Part shown: positions 22,739 to 32,311 of the stretch, piece by piece
Numbering within the stretch: position 1 is the first letter of the stretch
Layout: the number at the start of each line of letters is the position of its first letter
NCBI GenBank assembly: GCA_012934845.2
Contig: WNNJ02003379.1
Coordinates: 1 to 64,000 of the forward strand
Length of the DNA stretch: 64,000 nucleotides
Direction of reading: 5' to 3'
From: Pomphorhynchus laevis
Lineage: Eukaryota > Acanthocephala > Palaeacanthocephala > Echinorhynchida > Pomphorhynchidae
Program-made: the position numbers and the translations under genes
Notes under the pieces: model-generated
The model's database searches: none
The model's input: the letters and a program-made list of their open reading frames with translations, nothing else
What the model was told of the DNA's origin: nothing

Positions 22739-22992
22739 AGTACTACAGCTTCACCAAAAAGGATCATTAGCAAAAGCACTGGCAAATGCCAGCGCAGGTC
22801 TCTTTAATATCGGCTAACTTTCATCATGAATTTAAGGAGAGTAAGACCATTCCGCGTGAATTTCTTGTAAAACATGTAAGCCAGACGCGAAAGAATGATG
22901 AATGCCGTTTCGTCATCACAATGACTCATCAGTTCCAGATCCCTCCCACTACTGGATGCAGAGGAGAACTGGCAGATCCCTCCTCTTTATAA
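22739..22992 (-). repeat. Hammerhead-bearing repeat, single unit (family of 40.1 kb)
   Basis: It shares CACCAAAAAGGATCATTAGC, CACTGGCAAATGCCAG-type and GGATGCAGAGGAGAA blocks with the units at 40087-40857. The ribozyme core is on the - strand at 22902-22977. Confidence 0.75.
22902..22977 (-). ncRNA. Hammerhead ribozyme candidate (CTGATGA...GAAAC)
   Basis: On the - strand CTGATGA is followed by a 4-bp stem II (GTCA/TGAC) and GAAAC. Upstream, CCAG and CTGG can form stem I. Stem III pairing is poor here compared with the 40.5 kb copy, so activity of this copy is doubtful. Confidence 0.6.
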
Positions 22993-22994
22993 TT

Positions 22995-23760
22995 ATATTA
23001 ATTATAATTATATTAATTTTATTATTTAATTATTAAATTTTGATTTAGCATTATTATATTTTGTTTATTTTACAATTATATTAAATACGTAGACTCAGTT
23101 AGCTGATTTAATTAATTAAATATAATTAAATAACAACGTCTGTTATTTATTAGTCAATTGCGGGTTTATTTATTAGTCAATAACAACGTCTGCGGGTTCA
23201 ATAAGGCGCACTATTAATTATAATTATATTAATTTTATTATTTAATTATTAAATTTTGATTTAGCATTATTATATTTTGTTTATTTTACAATTATATTAA
23301 ATACGTAGACTCAGTTAGCTGATTTAATTAATTAAATATAATTAAATAACAACGTCTGTTATTTATTAGTCAATTGCGGGTTTATTTATTAGTCAATAAC
23401 AACGTCTGCGGGTTCAATAAGGCGCACTATTAATTATAATTATATTAATTTTATTATTTAATTATTAAATTTTGATTTAGCATTATTATATTTTGTTTAT
23501 TTTATAATTATATTAAATACGTAGACTCAGTTAGCTGATTTAATTAATTAAATATAATTAAATAACAACGTCTGTTATTTATTAGTCAATTGCGGGTTTA
23601 TTTATTAGTCAATAACAACGTCTGCGGGTTCAATAAGGCGCACTATTAATTATAATTATATTAATTTTATTATTTAATTATTAAATTTTGATTTAGCATT
23701 ATTATATTTTGTTTATTTTATAATTATATTAAATACGTAGACTCAGCTGATTTGATTATA
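22995..23760. repeat. 216-bp tandem repeat, about 3.5 units
   Basis: The landmark GTAGACTCAG recurs at 23089, 23305, 23521 and 23737, exactly 216 bases apart, and units differ at only a few positions. Each unit joins an inverted piece of ARRDC intron sequence (TTGATTTAGCATTATTATAT ... TACGTAGACTCAGTTAGCTG) to ends of the AT-rich dispersed repeat (AACGTCTGTTATTTATTAG). Confidence 0.95.
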
Positions 23761-23769
23761 TAAATAATA

Positions 23770-24224
23770 AATAATTAATTTATTAATTAATTTTATTTAA
23801 ATAAATTTTTTCATATTAAAATAATTACGTTTTCCACTCGTCTTGCATTTTTTATTTAATTGAAAATCTATAACCTAGACAGATTTATTGCAATGATTAA
23901 AAACAGGTTTAGCCCTATATTTCAATAGCTTCGTTATCATCAACAACAAAAGTAGGATTTGTATAACTTTAACTATAATGTATCCAAATTATAGTAGAAG
24001 CTATTGAAATTATAATGAACCTGTTATTGCACATGTTTTCAACGATTTTCTTAATGCATCTATTGATTAAAAATTTCAATTGTTTTAGCAATAACTGCAA
24101 CAATTATATCAGCTTAAAGTTAGCAAGGATGATGAAATACTCTTTCCAAAACTTAAAGAGGCTAACACCAATATTGAGAAAGGATTGCGGATCTTAATTT
24201 TTGATTAAGATCTTTATTATTTAT
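23770..24224. other. Unassigned sequence nested in the hAT
   Basis: No recognised feature. On + at about 24108-24200 one frame reads YQLKVSKDDEILFPKLKE, then ANTNIEKGLRIL, which looks protein-like but has no assignable family and a stop just upstream. Confidence 0.35.
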
Positions 24225-24463
24225 TTATTAAATTTTGATTTAGCATTATTATGTTTTTTTTATTTTATAATTATATTAAATACGTAGACTCAGTTAGCTG
24301 ATTTGATATTTAACTATTTGATATAAATTTACTAAAGTGCATACGCCCTAGTGTCATTTTGTGGTATTTTGGTCTCGTAGTAGGTTAATTTACTTGAAAG
24401 TATCAACTGCATTGCGTTAGCAGGAATAGTACATTTCGAAGAAACAGTGATTATAGCAGATAA
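24225..24463 (-). pseudogene. Inverted copy of part of ARRDC exon 1 and intron start
   Basis: The reverse complement of this stretch matches about 14288-14530: the last ~125 coding bases of exon 1 (from GCTATAATCACTG through ACTAGGGCGTATGCAC) and the following intron, including the donor region. It lacks the ATG and the rest of the gene, so it is a partial duplicate. Divergence from the source is low by eye. Confidence 0.9.
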
Positions 24464-24659
24464 AATTATTTCAGTATATATTCTTTATATATTAAATACG
24501 TAGACTCAGCTGATTTAATTATAAAATCTTATGTTGCAATTATTAAATTATTTATTAAATTATTATTTTATTATTTTATTTTGTCCACGTTTTAATTTAC
24601 TTTCCGATTTTATTTTACTCATTTGGGGGGGGGTTATAAATATAAAAACAAAATTAAAG

Positions 24660-24950
24660 TAGTCTTAATTGAGAACAAACACTTTCCTTACAAATAAAGG
24701 ATAAGAAAGGGGAAAGGGGTAGTATTTTTTAGTAGTTTGTTTGCCAAATAAAAAGCTATCTTTTTGTTGATAATCCACACATTTTTTCAAATATTCGGCC
24801 TTTTCAATCAAAAATGTTGAAAAAGATATAACTTTGTTTTCGTTAATAAGTAAAGTGTTCAAACTAATTTTTAGAAATAATCGTAAAATAACTGAAAATT
24901 TTATTAACAACTTTATAAGAAAAATCCCGTCTTGATTTAAAAGATAATGC
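24660..24950 (-). pseudogene. hAT transposase, N-terminal part
   Basis: The - strand reads LNTLLINENKVISFSTFLI, EKAEYLKKCVDYQQKDSF, matching the stretch after the BED zinc finger in ZBED5-like transposases (HL.TKH...K..FF.RK...LKK). It lies just inside the right terminus and is in the order expected before the catalytic part. The BED finger itself is not recognisable. Confidence 0.55.
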
Positions 24951-25050
24951 GCCATCCTGCATCGTCCAATGCGCCGCATGTGGCAAATGCGCCATGAGTT
25001 GACCACCTCTGATCCACTCCTAACTTCCAACAACTCGATTAGTAAAGATT

Positions 25051-25125
25051 ACACAGAAAATTACATTTTCTGTGTAATTTTCTGAAGATGCTAACAGAAA
25101 CTAGCGAAATATCAAAATAATTTGT
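25051..25125 (+). ncRNA. Hammerhead-like PLE tail next to the hAT
   Basis: CTGAAGA (25082-25088) is followed by T, stem II GCTA/TAGC, GAAA and TATC (to 25113). ATTTT before and AAAAT after the core can form stem I. Stem III is the palindrome ATAT. A perfect 10-bp hairpin (ACACAGAAAA/TTTTCTGTGT, 25051-25075) precedes it. No PLE coding region is adjacent. Confidence 0.5.
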
Positions 25126-25164
25126 TCTTTTCTTTCATCCAGCTTCAAATTGATTAGTGAAATG

Positions 25165-26075
25165 GCGATACACTAAAAAATAATAAGACTTTCACTAAAT
25201 CCAATGGCCGCTTGACCAGTGTATCTTCACTCTTTGTTAATTATCGACATAAACTTGACCGCCCAAAACATTACCGTTCTGACAACATGTTATGCAGTAT
25301 ACCACCAAACTCAGGCTCATCAACTTAGATATCATTGTATAAATCATTTCAACGACCGTATGTATATTAATGATAAATCACAAGATTCATAACAATAAGA
25401 TTTTTACGCTGTTTACATTTTGCACACTAAACCTCTGATATCATTAGTGCTCGAAAGATTTAATTCTAGACTGTCAGTAGTAATCCAGGATAACATTTAA
25501 GAGATTATGGACTACATCGAGTCATTATGGATAACTCAAAGTGAAGGCTTCGAAATTCCTTCGAACTCTGGCGAAAATTACAAAACTTTAAAAGATATGT
25601 TATCATTCGAGTTCATCTACATTGTTACCACGACAAACTTAGCATAATCCTCATTGTTTGTCATGATCGTTAAAGTCGCTACTGATTTTGTAGCACACCA
25701 ACTCATTTTATTCTCAACTAATTCCATTGTCTTATAATTTCCACAATACTATTTATTAAAATATATTCTTTATCTTTCGACACTACCATCACTGCACTCT
25801 CTTAGCAAGTAATTCCGTCTAAGTTGTCAAGTATGTTGAAGATACTGTCATGAATCCTGCGATTTATCATGAATATACATACGGTCGTCGAAATGATTTC
25901 TTCGATGATTTCTGGGTTGATGAGCCTGAATTTAGTGGTGTACTGAATAACATGTTGTCGGAACGGTAATGTTTTGACAGATCAAGTTCATGTCGATAAT
26001 CAGCGAGTGAAGATACACTTGTCAAGGCGACCACCGGGGTTTAGTGAGTTTGTGGTGAATGACCTAGAATGTTTT
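25165..26075. repeat. Large inverted repeat, arms about 225 bp
   Basis: Left arm about 25165-25394 and right arm about 25848-26075 are reverse complements with scattered differences. For example, GATTTATCAT...AATATACATACGGTCGT and ATGTTGTC.GAACGGTAATG occur in the right arm and complemented in the left. The central 450 bases hold nothing I recognise. Confidence 0.8.
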
Positions 26076-26079
26076 TTAA

Positions 26080-26535
26080 GTATTGCCATTTAAATCAAAT
26101 CGATTTGTTGGAAGCTTGAAGTGAATAAATCTAATCATACGATAAAAAGAGCGTGTGATATCAGTGACTTTGAAATTATTTAAAAGAATTGAATGGGTCC
26201 ATGAAATGATAGTATTGTGCGATTTTTGGAATCGAATGTGTTACTTGAAATTTTACAGCCTTTTGTTCAAGGTGAAAGCAGAAAATACTATGTGGTAGTG
26301 AGGAGGACGCCTAGATACTTGTAAGAATTTGTAAATTCTGTTGGTTGGGCGCTTTAAGTTTGCCGGAACGTGATAGACAAAAACGACGATGAAACTTGAT
26401 GGATTTGGTCTAAAGAGTATTTACTGTCAAATCGTTATGGGAACAATAAGTGCTGAGTTTATCTATGTGTTATTTATCTAAGTTTATTTGTGTTCCGTTA
26501 TTGGAATCAGATAGTATTAGAAGGTTATTGGCTGA
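26080..26535. other. No gene seen
   Basis: This may be the decayed 5' part of the LINE that follows, but no motif supports that. Confidence 0.4.
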
Positions 26536-26539
26536 TATA

Positions 26540-27960
26540 ATTTTGGATTGTGAATATGTCGATTGTTGCATTGAAGTCGGGAAAGTTTCCAAGTGAGTGG
26601 CGAACTGGGGTGGTGGTACCGATCTTTAAGAAAGGTTACCGAAGTGTATGTTGCAATTATCGGGGCATCACTCTTCTTAGCATAACTGGTAAGCTATTTG
26701 CTAGGATTCTTGAGTTAAGGATACGGCCTATAGTTGAGGGACAGTTGCAAGAGGAACAATACGGCTTTTGTCCAGGTCGTGGAACTACGGACTAGCTCTT
26801 TACACTCTCAACTATCCTTAAACGGTCTTGAGAGTTCGCTCAACTGGTTTACATGTGTTTTGTAGATTTTGAGAAGGCATTCGACCGAGTTCCGCGAGAG
26901 AGGTTGTGGGAAATACTAAGGGAGTATGGAGTACCACACTATCTTCGAGTAGATCTAGATTCTTTGTATGAACAATGTATGAGTTGTGTTCGTGCTCTAG
27001 GTAGCAAGTCTGAATCATTTACAGTAGGCGTTGGGCTATATCAGGGTTGTCCTTTGTCTCTACTTTTGTTTCTTGTTTACATGGACAAAATTTCGAGACG
27101 GGCTGCTCTGAGGATGTCGGTCTTTAGTTCGGTTCCATCAGGATAGTATCTCTGCTTTTTGCAGATGACATTGTTTTGTTGGCTTATTGTCCTATGGACT
27201 TACAATGCCTACTAGATCGATTCACGATGGAATGCCAAGCGGCAGTGATGTCGGTTAGTACCTCCAAGACTGTCTCTATGTGCTCGTCTCGGATTAAGTT
27301 GCCAATGTCGATCTGGATTAGAGAAATGGGTCTTCCTGATGAGGAGGATTTCAAGTATCTTGGGGTATTGATCTCGATGGACGGCAGGAACATCAAGGAG
27401 ATTGTAAAGCGGATTTGTACAGCTAACCTCACAATGCGTTATTTGTACAGGTCTGTCGTGGTAAAGCGGGAGTTGAGTCTTTGGGCGAAGCTTTCGGTTC
27501 ATCACGCATTCTTCGTTCCTATCTTAACCTATGATCATGAGCTTTGGGTTATGACCAAAAGGATAATATCTCAGATACAGGCGACCGAAATTAGATTTCT
27601 TCGCAGTGTGGCCGGTCTAAGCTTAGAGATAAGGTTAAAAATTCGGTCATCGGGTAGACTCGGAGTAAAGTCGTTGCTTTTCTACATCGAAGAAAGTCAG
27701 CTGAGGTGGCTAGGATACGTTCCGAGGATGTCTAGAGATCGCCTTCCTTGGAGTGTTTTCCATGCTGGACTCTCTGGAAAGAGACCTCGAGGTAGACCAC
27801 GGTACAGGTCGAGAGATCAAATCTCGAAACTAGCCGAAGACCGCCTTGGTCTATCTCAAAGAGAACTCTCGTCTGTCGACCAGGATCGCGATGTATGGAG
27901 TAGTTTGATTCGTGCACTGCCTCCACGACCCGACACTCGGACCAGTGCTTGACAGGAAAA
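26540..27960 (+). pseudogene. LINE reverse transcriptase, third family (5'-truncated, broken)
   Basis: Motifs in order: GKFPSEWRTGVVVPIFKKG, NYRGITLLSITGKLFARIL, EEQYGFCPGRGTTD, MCFVDFEKAFDRVPRERLW, GLYQGCPLSLLLFLVYMDK, then after a break KTVSMCSSRIKLP, DFKYLGVLISMDG, LYRSVVVKRELS, LTYDHELWVMTKR and a C-terminus with LRWLGYVPRMSRDRLPWSVF. This arrangement closely matches a LINE family abundant in teleost fish and found in various invertebrates. Clade not resolved. The catalytic ADD lies near 27166, between the frames. There are at least three breaks (a stop after GRGTTD and frame changes near 27145 and 27175). No endonuclease or ORF1 is visible. Confidence 0.8.
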
Positions 27961-28121
27961 TATATTGTAATTGTTTGTTTTTCTTGTCGAGAATTGTTGT
28001 TGAATATGTCGATTGTAGAAATGATGACAGGTCGCTGATATCAAGGAGTAAGGGATAGGGTAAAAAGATTACGTTACAGCACATCGTTGAATTGGGTAAT
28101 GAGGAGAAAATAGAAGCAATC
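27961..28121. other. LINE 3' flank
   Basis: It follows the stop codon of the LINE at 27950-27952. No recognised feature. Confidence 0.4.
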
Positions 28122-28412
28122 AAATAGGCGCACTTTATTTGGTGAGATTATTGTGATTAACGTTATCAAGTTAAGTGAAGTTGAGGTAAGAGCGATAGTG
28201 AGATAAAATGCAAAAATTATTTTTAGGGCTGTAAAAAGTAGAACGTCAGCAAACAAATCAATGTGTGTATGATGAAGATGGGTTCTGAATAGATGGTACG
28301 AAACGGGTGAGAAGAGAGAAATTTATAGGGATGACTGAAAATGGCGTTATCACGATAAAAGTTTGAATCGAAGGAGTAATCAAATCCATTTAATAAAACT
28401 TGAAAAATTTAA
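28122..28412. repeat. 290-bp dispersed repeat, copy 1 of 2
   Basis: Nearly identical to 41598-41883 in the same orientation, starting GGCGCACTT and ending TTTAATAAAACTTGAAAAAT. It has no coding potential I can support. Both copies sit to the left of the 3' end of a family A LINE on the - strand. Confidence 0.9.
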
Positions 28413-28685
28413 ATAATAATAAAAATTAAATTTATTAATTTTATTAATTTTATTAAATAAAAATGTTAGATAATAATAAAATTAAGAGATTTCTCGATGA
28501 TCGAAATTGAAATAAGGAAGAAATTGAAATAAGAAAGAATTTATATTTATAAGACAATAGATTGTTAATTATTAATAGATAATAATCAAATTAGTAGATT
28601 TCACGATAACCGAAATTTAGATCAGGACGTTTTGTTCGTCAGAATGCTTAATTCACGACAATAGATTGTTAGTTAAAAAGATTTA
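28413..28685. other. AT-rich spacer between the 290-bp repeat and a LINE
   Basis: ACAATAGATTGTTA occurs twice. No gene seen. The spacer is absent from the otherwise parallel arrangement at 41.6-41.9 kb. Confidence 0.5.
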
Positions 28686-30395
28686 TTTAACGTGGCAAGT
28701 GCGTGCCAGCGCACGCTTATATAACCACAACAAAACAAAAATGTAATTCATGTGTCGAGAAGGTGTGAACGGAGGAGGTGTTTGAATGTGATAAAGGAGG
28801 GGGCGGCGGACGTCGAGAGGGAGTTGATTCCAGGCGAGTGAGGCGGCGACGAGGAAGGATCGGAGACCGTAGTTGTTGGAGTAATTAGGAACGTAGAGTA
28901 AGAGGGAATGACCGCAACGCAGTGATAGATAGGTGGGACGAGTGTCGTCTAAGAAAGGAAGGTTGATGAACGATGGGGAGCCGACAGCGATGAGACGAAA
29001 AGTGACGAGACGAAGGCGGAGTTTGATGCGGATGTGGATGGTGGACCAGGAGAGTTGGGCAAAATATGTGGATGTGTGGTCGAAGCGACGGAGACGAAAG
29101 AGCACTCGAACGGCGGTGTTGATTATTCGTTGTAGGGGTAGGATGATGAATTTTGGAGAATTGGCGAAAAGGCTAAGGCAGTAATCGATTTTAGGAAAAG
29201 GAAGCGATAAAAGAAGAGACATACAAGAACAGAAGTCGATAAGGGGGCGGATACGGCGGATGTCACGGAGAATTAAGTTAGATGAGCGGACCTTGTCACG
29301 GACGAAGGGTTTGAGGGAAAGGTGATCATGGAAATGGAAGCCTAAGAAAGTGAAATTGTGGACTATGAGGATAATCGATGAGGCAAAATATACAGTGGGA
29401 GAGATATGTTTGGTTTACGGGGGAGGATCCACATTATTTTGGACTTTACGAAGTTTAGAACGAGATGGAGATTGGAGAGACGTTTGTAGATAGAAGAAAG
29501 ACAGTTGGAGGCAGAAATGTTAATATCGTATATGCGATGTGCGGGTGCATGATCATAGATGATGATGTCATCGGCGTATTGCATTACGTTGAAGGAGAAA
29601 GGTTTGATAAACGGAGGTAGATCGCCAAGCAGAAGAGAGAAAAGCAGGGGACCTAGGACTGAACCTTGTGGGACCCCGCAAAAAATAGGGATGAGAGGGG
29701 AGGATGATGAATTAGAACAGACGCGAAAGGAACGGTCGGATAGATATGAGGCAAACCATGCTACGGAGGAGGATGAAAAGCCGTAATCATAACGAAGGCG
29801 AGAAAGGAGGACGGAGTGTCGACAATGTCGAATGCGGAGGAGAGGTCGAGGGAGATGAGAACACTATATAGAGCCTTGTCTCGAAAAATGAGTAAGTCGT
29901 TGTACACTTTATGCATGCGATTTCTGTGGACTGATTAGAGCGGAAAGCGGATTAGAAAGGAGGATACAGATTCGATGAGGAGAGATAAGCGTTGATCTGT
30001 ATTAAGATGAGGCGTTCTAAGAGCTTAGAAAGAGTAGGGAGTAGTGAAATAGGGCGATAGCTAGAAGGAAGGGAGGGGTCGAGCGATTGTTTCTTAAGGA
30101 GGGGACGAACGATTGCGGATTTCCAGTGTGAAGGGAAGATACGACTGCGGATGGACGAGTTAAACAAGGTTGTGAGAAATGGGGATATCGATGAGCATAT
30201 ATATTTTAATATGTGAGTAGGCAGGGGATCGGCAGGTGAGGTTTTGTTGGGCAAGGACATGATGACAGATGATACTTCTGTAGGTGAGACAGGGAGAAGA
30301 TGAAAGAGTTCCGGAAGGATGAGGCTAGACTGGGCAGATTGAGATAGGATGGAGACCGAGGTGTGAGAGAGCAACGTGCATACTTTAGTCTGGAG
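28686..30395 (-). mobile_element. LINE family A, copy 2, 5'-truncated
   Basis: It holds the RT part of ORF2 and the 3' UTR, very similar to copy 1 (5108-6850). Motifs on the - strand: PSSYRPISLLPTLSKLLERL (30374-29952), MQYADDIIIYDHAP (29584 onward), and the C-terminus ASLAWNQLPLDVRRP (29222-28683). The 3' stem-loop is at 28701-28716. It is broken by several frame changes. The 5' truncation at about 30395 abuts AT-rich sequence, as in ordinary incomplete LINE insertions. Confidence 0.9.
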
Positions 30396-31100
30396 AAAAG
30401 TTAGTTATTATTATATATTGTCATAAATTATTATATATTATATATTGTTATATATTTATATATTATTACTATATTACTTATATATTACGATATATTTAGA
30501 CGTTAAAAAGTTTTAGATGTTAAGAACAAGTTAAACACAAGTTTTCAACAAGTTAAAAAGTTTTATTTAGACGTGATTACTTATATATTACTTATATATT
30601 ACTATATATTCAGACTTTAAATGTTGTCTTGATTATTATAATTCTTACAATTAAAATGTAAGACTAGTTAAAATTTTAAGACGTTTAAAATTTAAAACTA
30701 GTTTAAAAATTCTTGATTATAACTAACTGCTTACAATAATAAAATACAATATAAACAACGATCGAACGACTCAAGCAATCGATCGAACGACTCAAGTAAT
30801 TGATCGAACGACTCAAGCAACGATCGAACGACTCAAGCAACGATCGATCGACCCAAGCAATCGATTATACTATTATACATAAGATTTCGTCAACAACTGA
30901 TTACAATTACAAATCAATCATTATAAGAAACGTTCATTACTAGATACAAATCCTTACAATAAACAAATTATTTTATAGGATCGCTTGGCCCGCAGATACG
31001 CTCAAAGTGGGCTGCCTCTTGCTCCGAACAAACAAACAAAAACTATTACGACTGCAAACAACGCTTAATGAGCTCAATGTCAGTTATACATTGTTGTCCT
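30396..31100. other. AT-rich sequence with a small minisatellite
   Basis: Runs of TATATTA-type sequence to about 30610, then low-complexity sequence and the minisatellite at 30757-30870. No gene seen. Confidence 0.5.
30757..30870. repeat. Minisatellite, about 20-bp unit
   Basis: About five units of GATCGAACGACTCAAGCAA with small length changes. Confidence 0.85.
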
Positions 31101-31104
31101 TGTA

Positions 31105-32165
31105 ATGTGCAGAATGCGGTTGGCAAAGCTTGTCGATGTGTTAAAGCAGGAAGTCTGGCTAGATTGTTTACCAGGAGATATATGCTCTAATCGAAATTTG
31201 CCCAATAGCGAATCATGTTTTCCTTTAGTCACAAATTATTCTCAGAATCCTACATCAATTTCGAAACAGGAAATAGGTTACGTGTCGCTTGAATTAAAAT
31301 GCACAAACTAGAGATGCTTAGTATACACTATTTTAAAGGTACCTCAACGTATATCGAGAGAGTTTTTCTATCGTGAGGTTTCATGCAGAATTTGTGCTGC
31401 GGAACGTATTGCTAAGATAGAACTAGCTGTTAATTCCGCAAACGATACGCTACTCAGGTTACAAGGTAGGATTCAGCATATAGAAAACAAGTGTATAAAT
31501 CACGAGGTCATAATTGAAGATGCGCAATGTAGAGTAAGAAGTGTTTTGCACAATGCTAAACCAAGTTTCGCAAACATCATACGAAAAAAAGTTGCTTGTA
31601 CTGTTTTAGCTACTTCAAATGTTAAACCATCTTCGTCTTCACATCTTGATATCATGCAAGTGTGCTCAGAACAAGCTCAATGGGCCTCTAATTTTATTGT
31701 AAAAGGGCTTGACAACTGCCTCGACGACGAAAGTGTAATAAAGTGCATGTGCTCTCAAATCGGTGTTAAAATGTCTTCAACCACAAGGATCAAAACTCGT
31801 CGTCTCCTACATAAACGTTCTGATATACCAGCATGGCTAATGGTCACTGTTAATAAGCATACTGTAGAAAGAGTGTGCTAGACGTCATCTTCTTAAGAAT
31901 ATTGAAAAGTTTAACACTGTTTATGTAAGTCCATATTTATCCTTACCTGAACGAGAAGCGGAAAAAGTACTTCGAAAGCGATTGAAAGAAAAGCGTCTAG
32001 CAAACCCAGGTGTGTCGTATGTCATTCGAAATAACCACATAGTCTGTCGAACAGCGAGAGAGAGTTGTCCAGTGCAACCGTCGAATATACCTATTAGTAA
32101 AATGAACTCTTCTTCTATAGGTAGGCTGAATTTGGAGAAGAAATCTCAACATCCAAATTTATGAC
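31105..32165 (+). pseudogene. CR1-like LINE ORF1 protein, broken
   Basis: In order on +: a Cys pair and coiled coil (CRICAAERIAKIELAVNSA, LLRLQGRIQHIENKC), an RRM-like block (NFIVKGLDNCLDDESVIKCM, TRIKTRRLLHKRSDIPAWLM), and the conserved ORF1 end (SLPEREAEKVLRKRLKEKRL, VSYVIRNNHIVCR). This is the usual CR1-group ORF1 plan: zinc finger, coiled coil, RRM, CTD. Breaks at about 31310, 31880 and between the last blocks. ORF2 is missing: the 3' end of the next LINE (32255) abuts it. Confidence 0.75.
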
Positions 32166-32311
32166 TAGATATAGCCTCATATCCACAGGTACTGACATTA
32201 GATAGGAAGGTAGCACTACGCTTGCTTCTTTATATAATAATACAAATTTATTTAATGTGGCAAATGCGTACAAGCTGTACGCTTACAAGTCCACAAACAA
32301 AAATGAGAAAG

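Larger units (their letters stand above)
19767..25011 (-). mobile_element. hAT DNA transposon (ZBED5/GTF2IRD2-like), with nested insertions
   Basis: The left terminus CAGAGGTGACCAACAC (19767) and the complement of the right terminus, CAGAGGTGGTCAACTC (25011), match at 13 of 16 bases and resemble the usual hAT end CAGGGGTG. The element is flanked on both sides by ATCCACTC (19759-19766 and 25012-25019), a perfect 8-bp target duplication, the length hAT transposases make. AATGCGCC/GGCGCATT motifs are repeated just inside both ends, as expected for transposase binding. The transposase (- strand) is split by about 3.1 kb of nested sequence between roughly 21500 and 24640. Confidence 0.9.

Noticed and set aside
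28290-28320. ATGATGAAGAT...ACGAAACGG in the 290-bp repeat as a hammerhead
   Set aside because: The first core base is wrong and no stem II can be drawn between the two segments.
30757-30870. Short regular repeats as a possible CRISPR or protein-binding array
   Set aside because: Units are contiguous with length drift, i.e. a simple minisatellite.
31105-32165. Host RNA-binding protein gene
   Set aside because: Finger, coiled coil, RRM and a terminal block with IRNNHIVCR together are the CR1 ORF1 plan, and the frame is broken.
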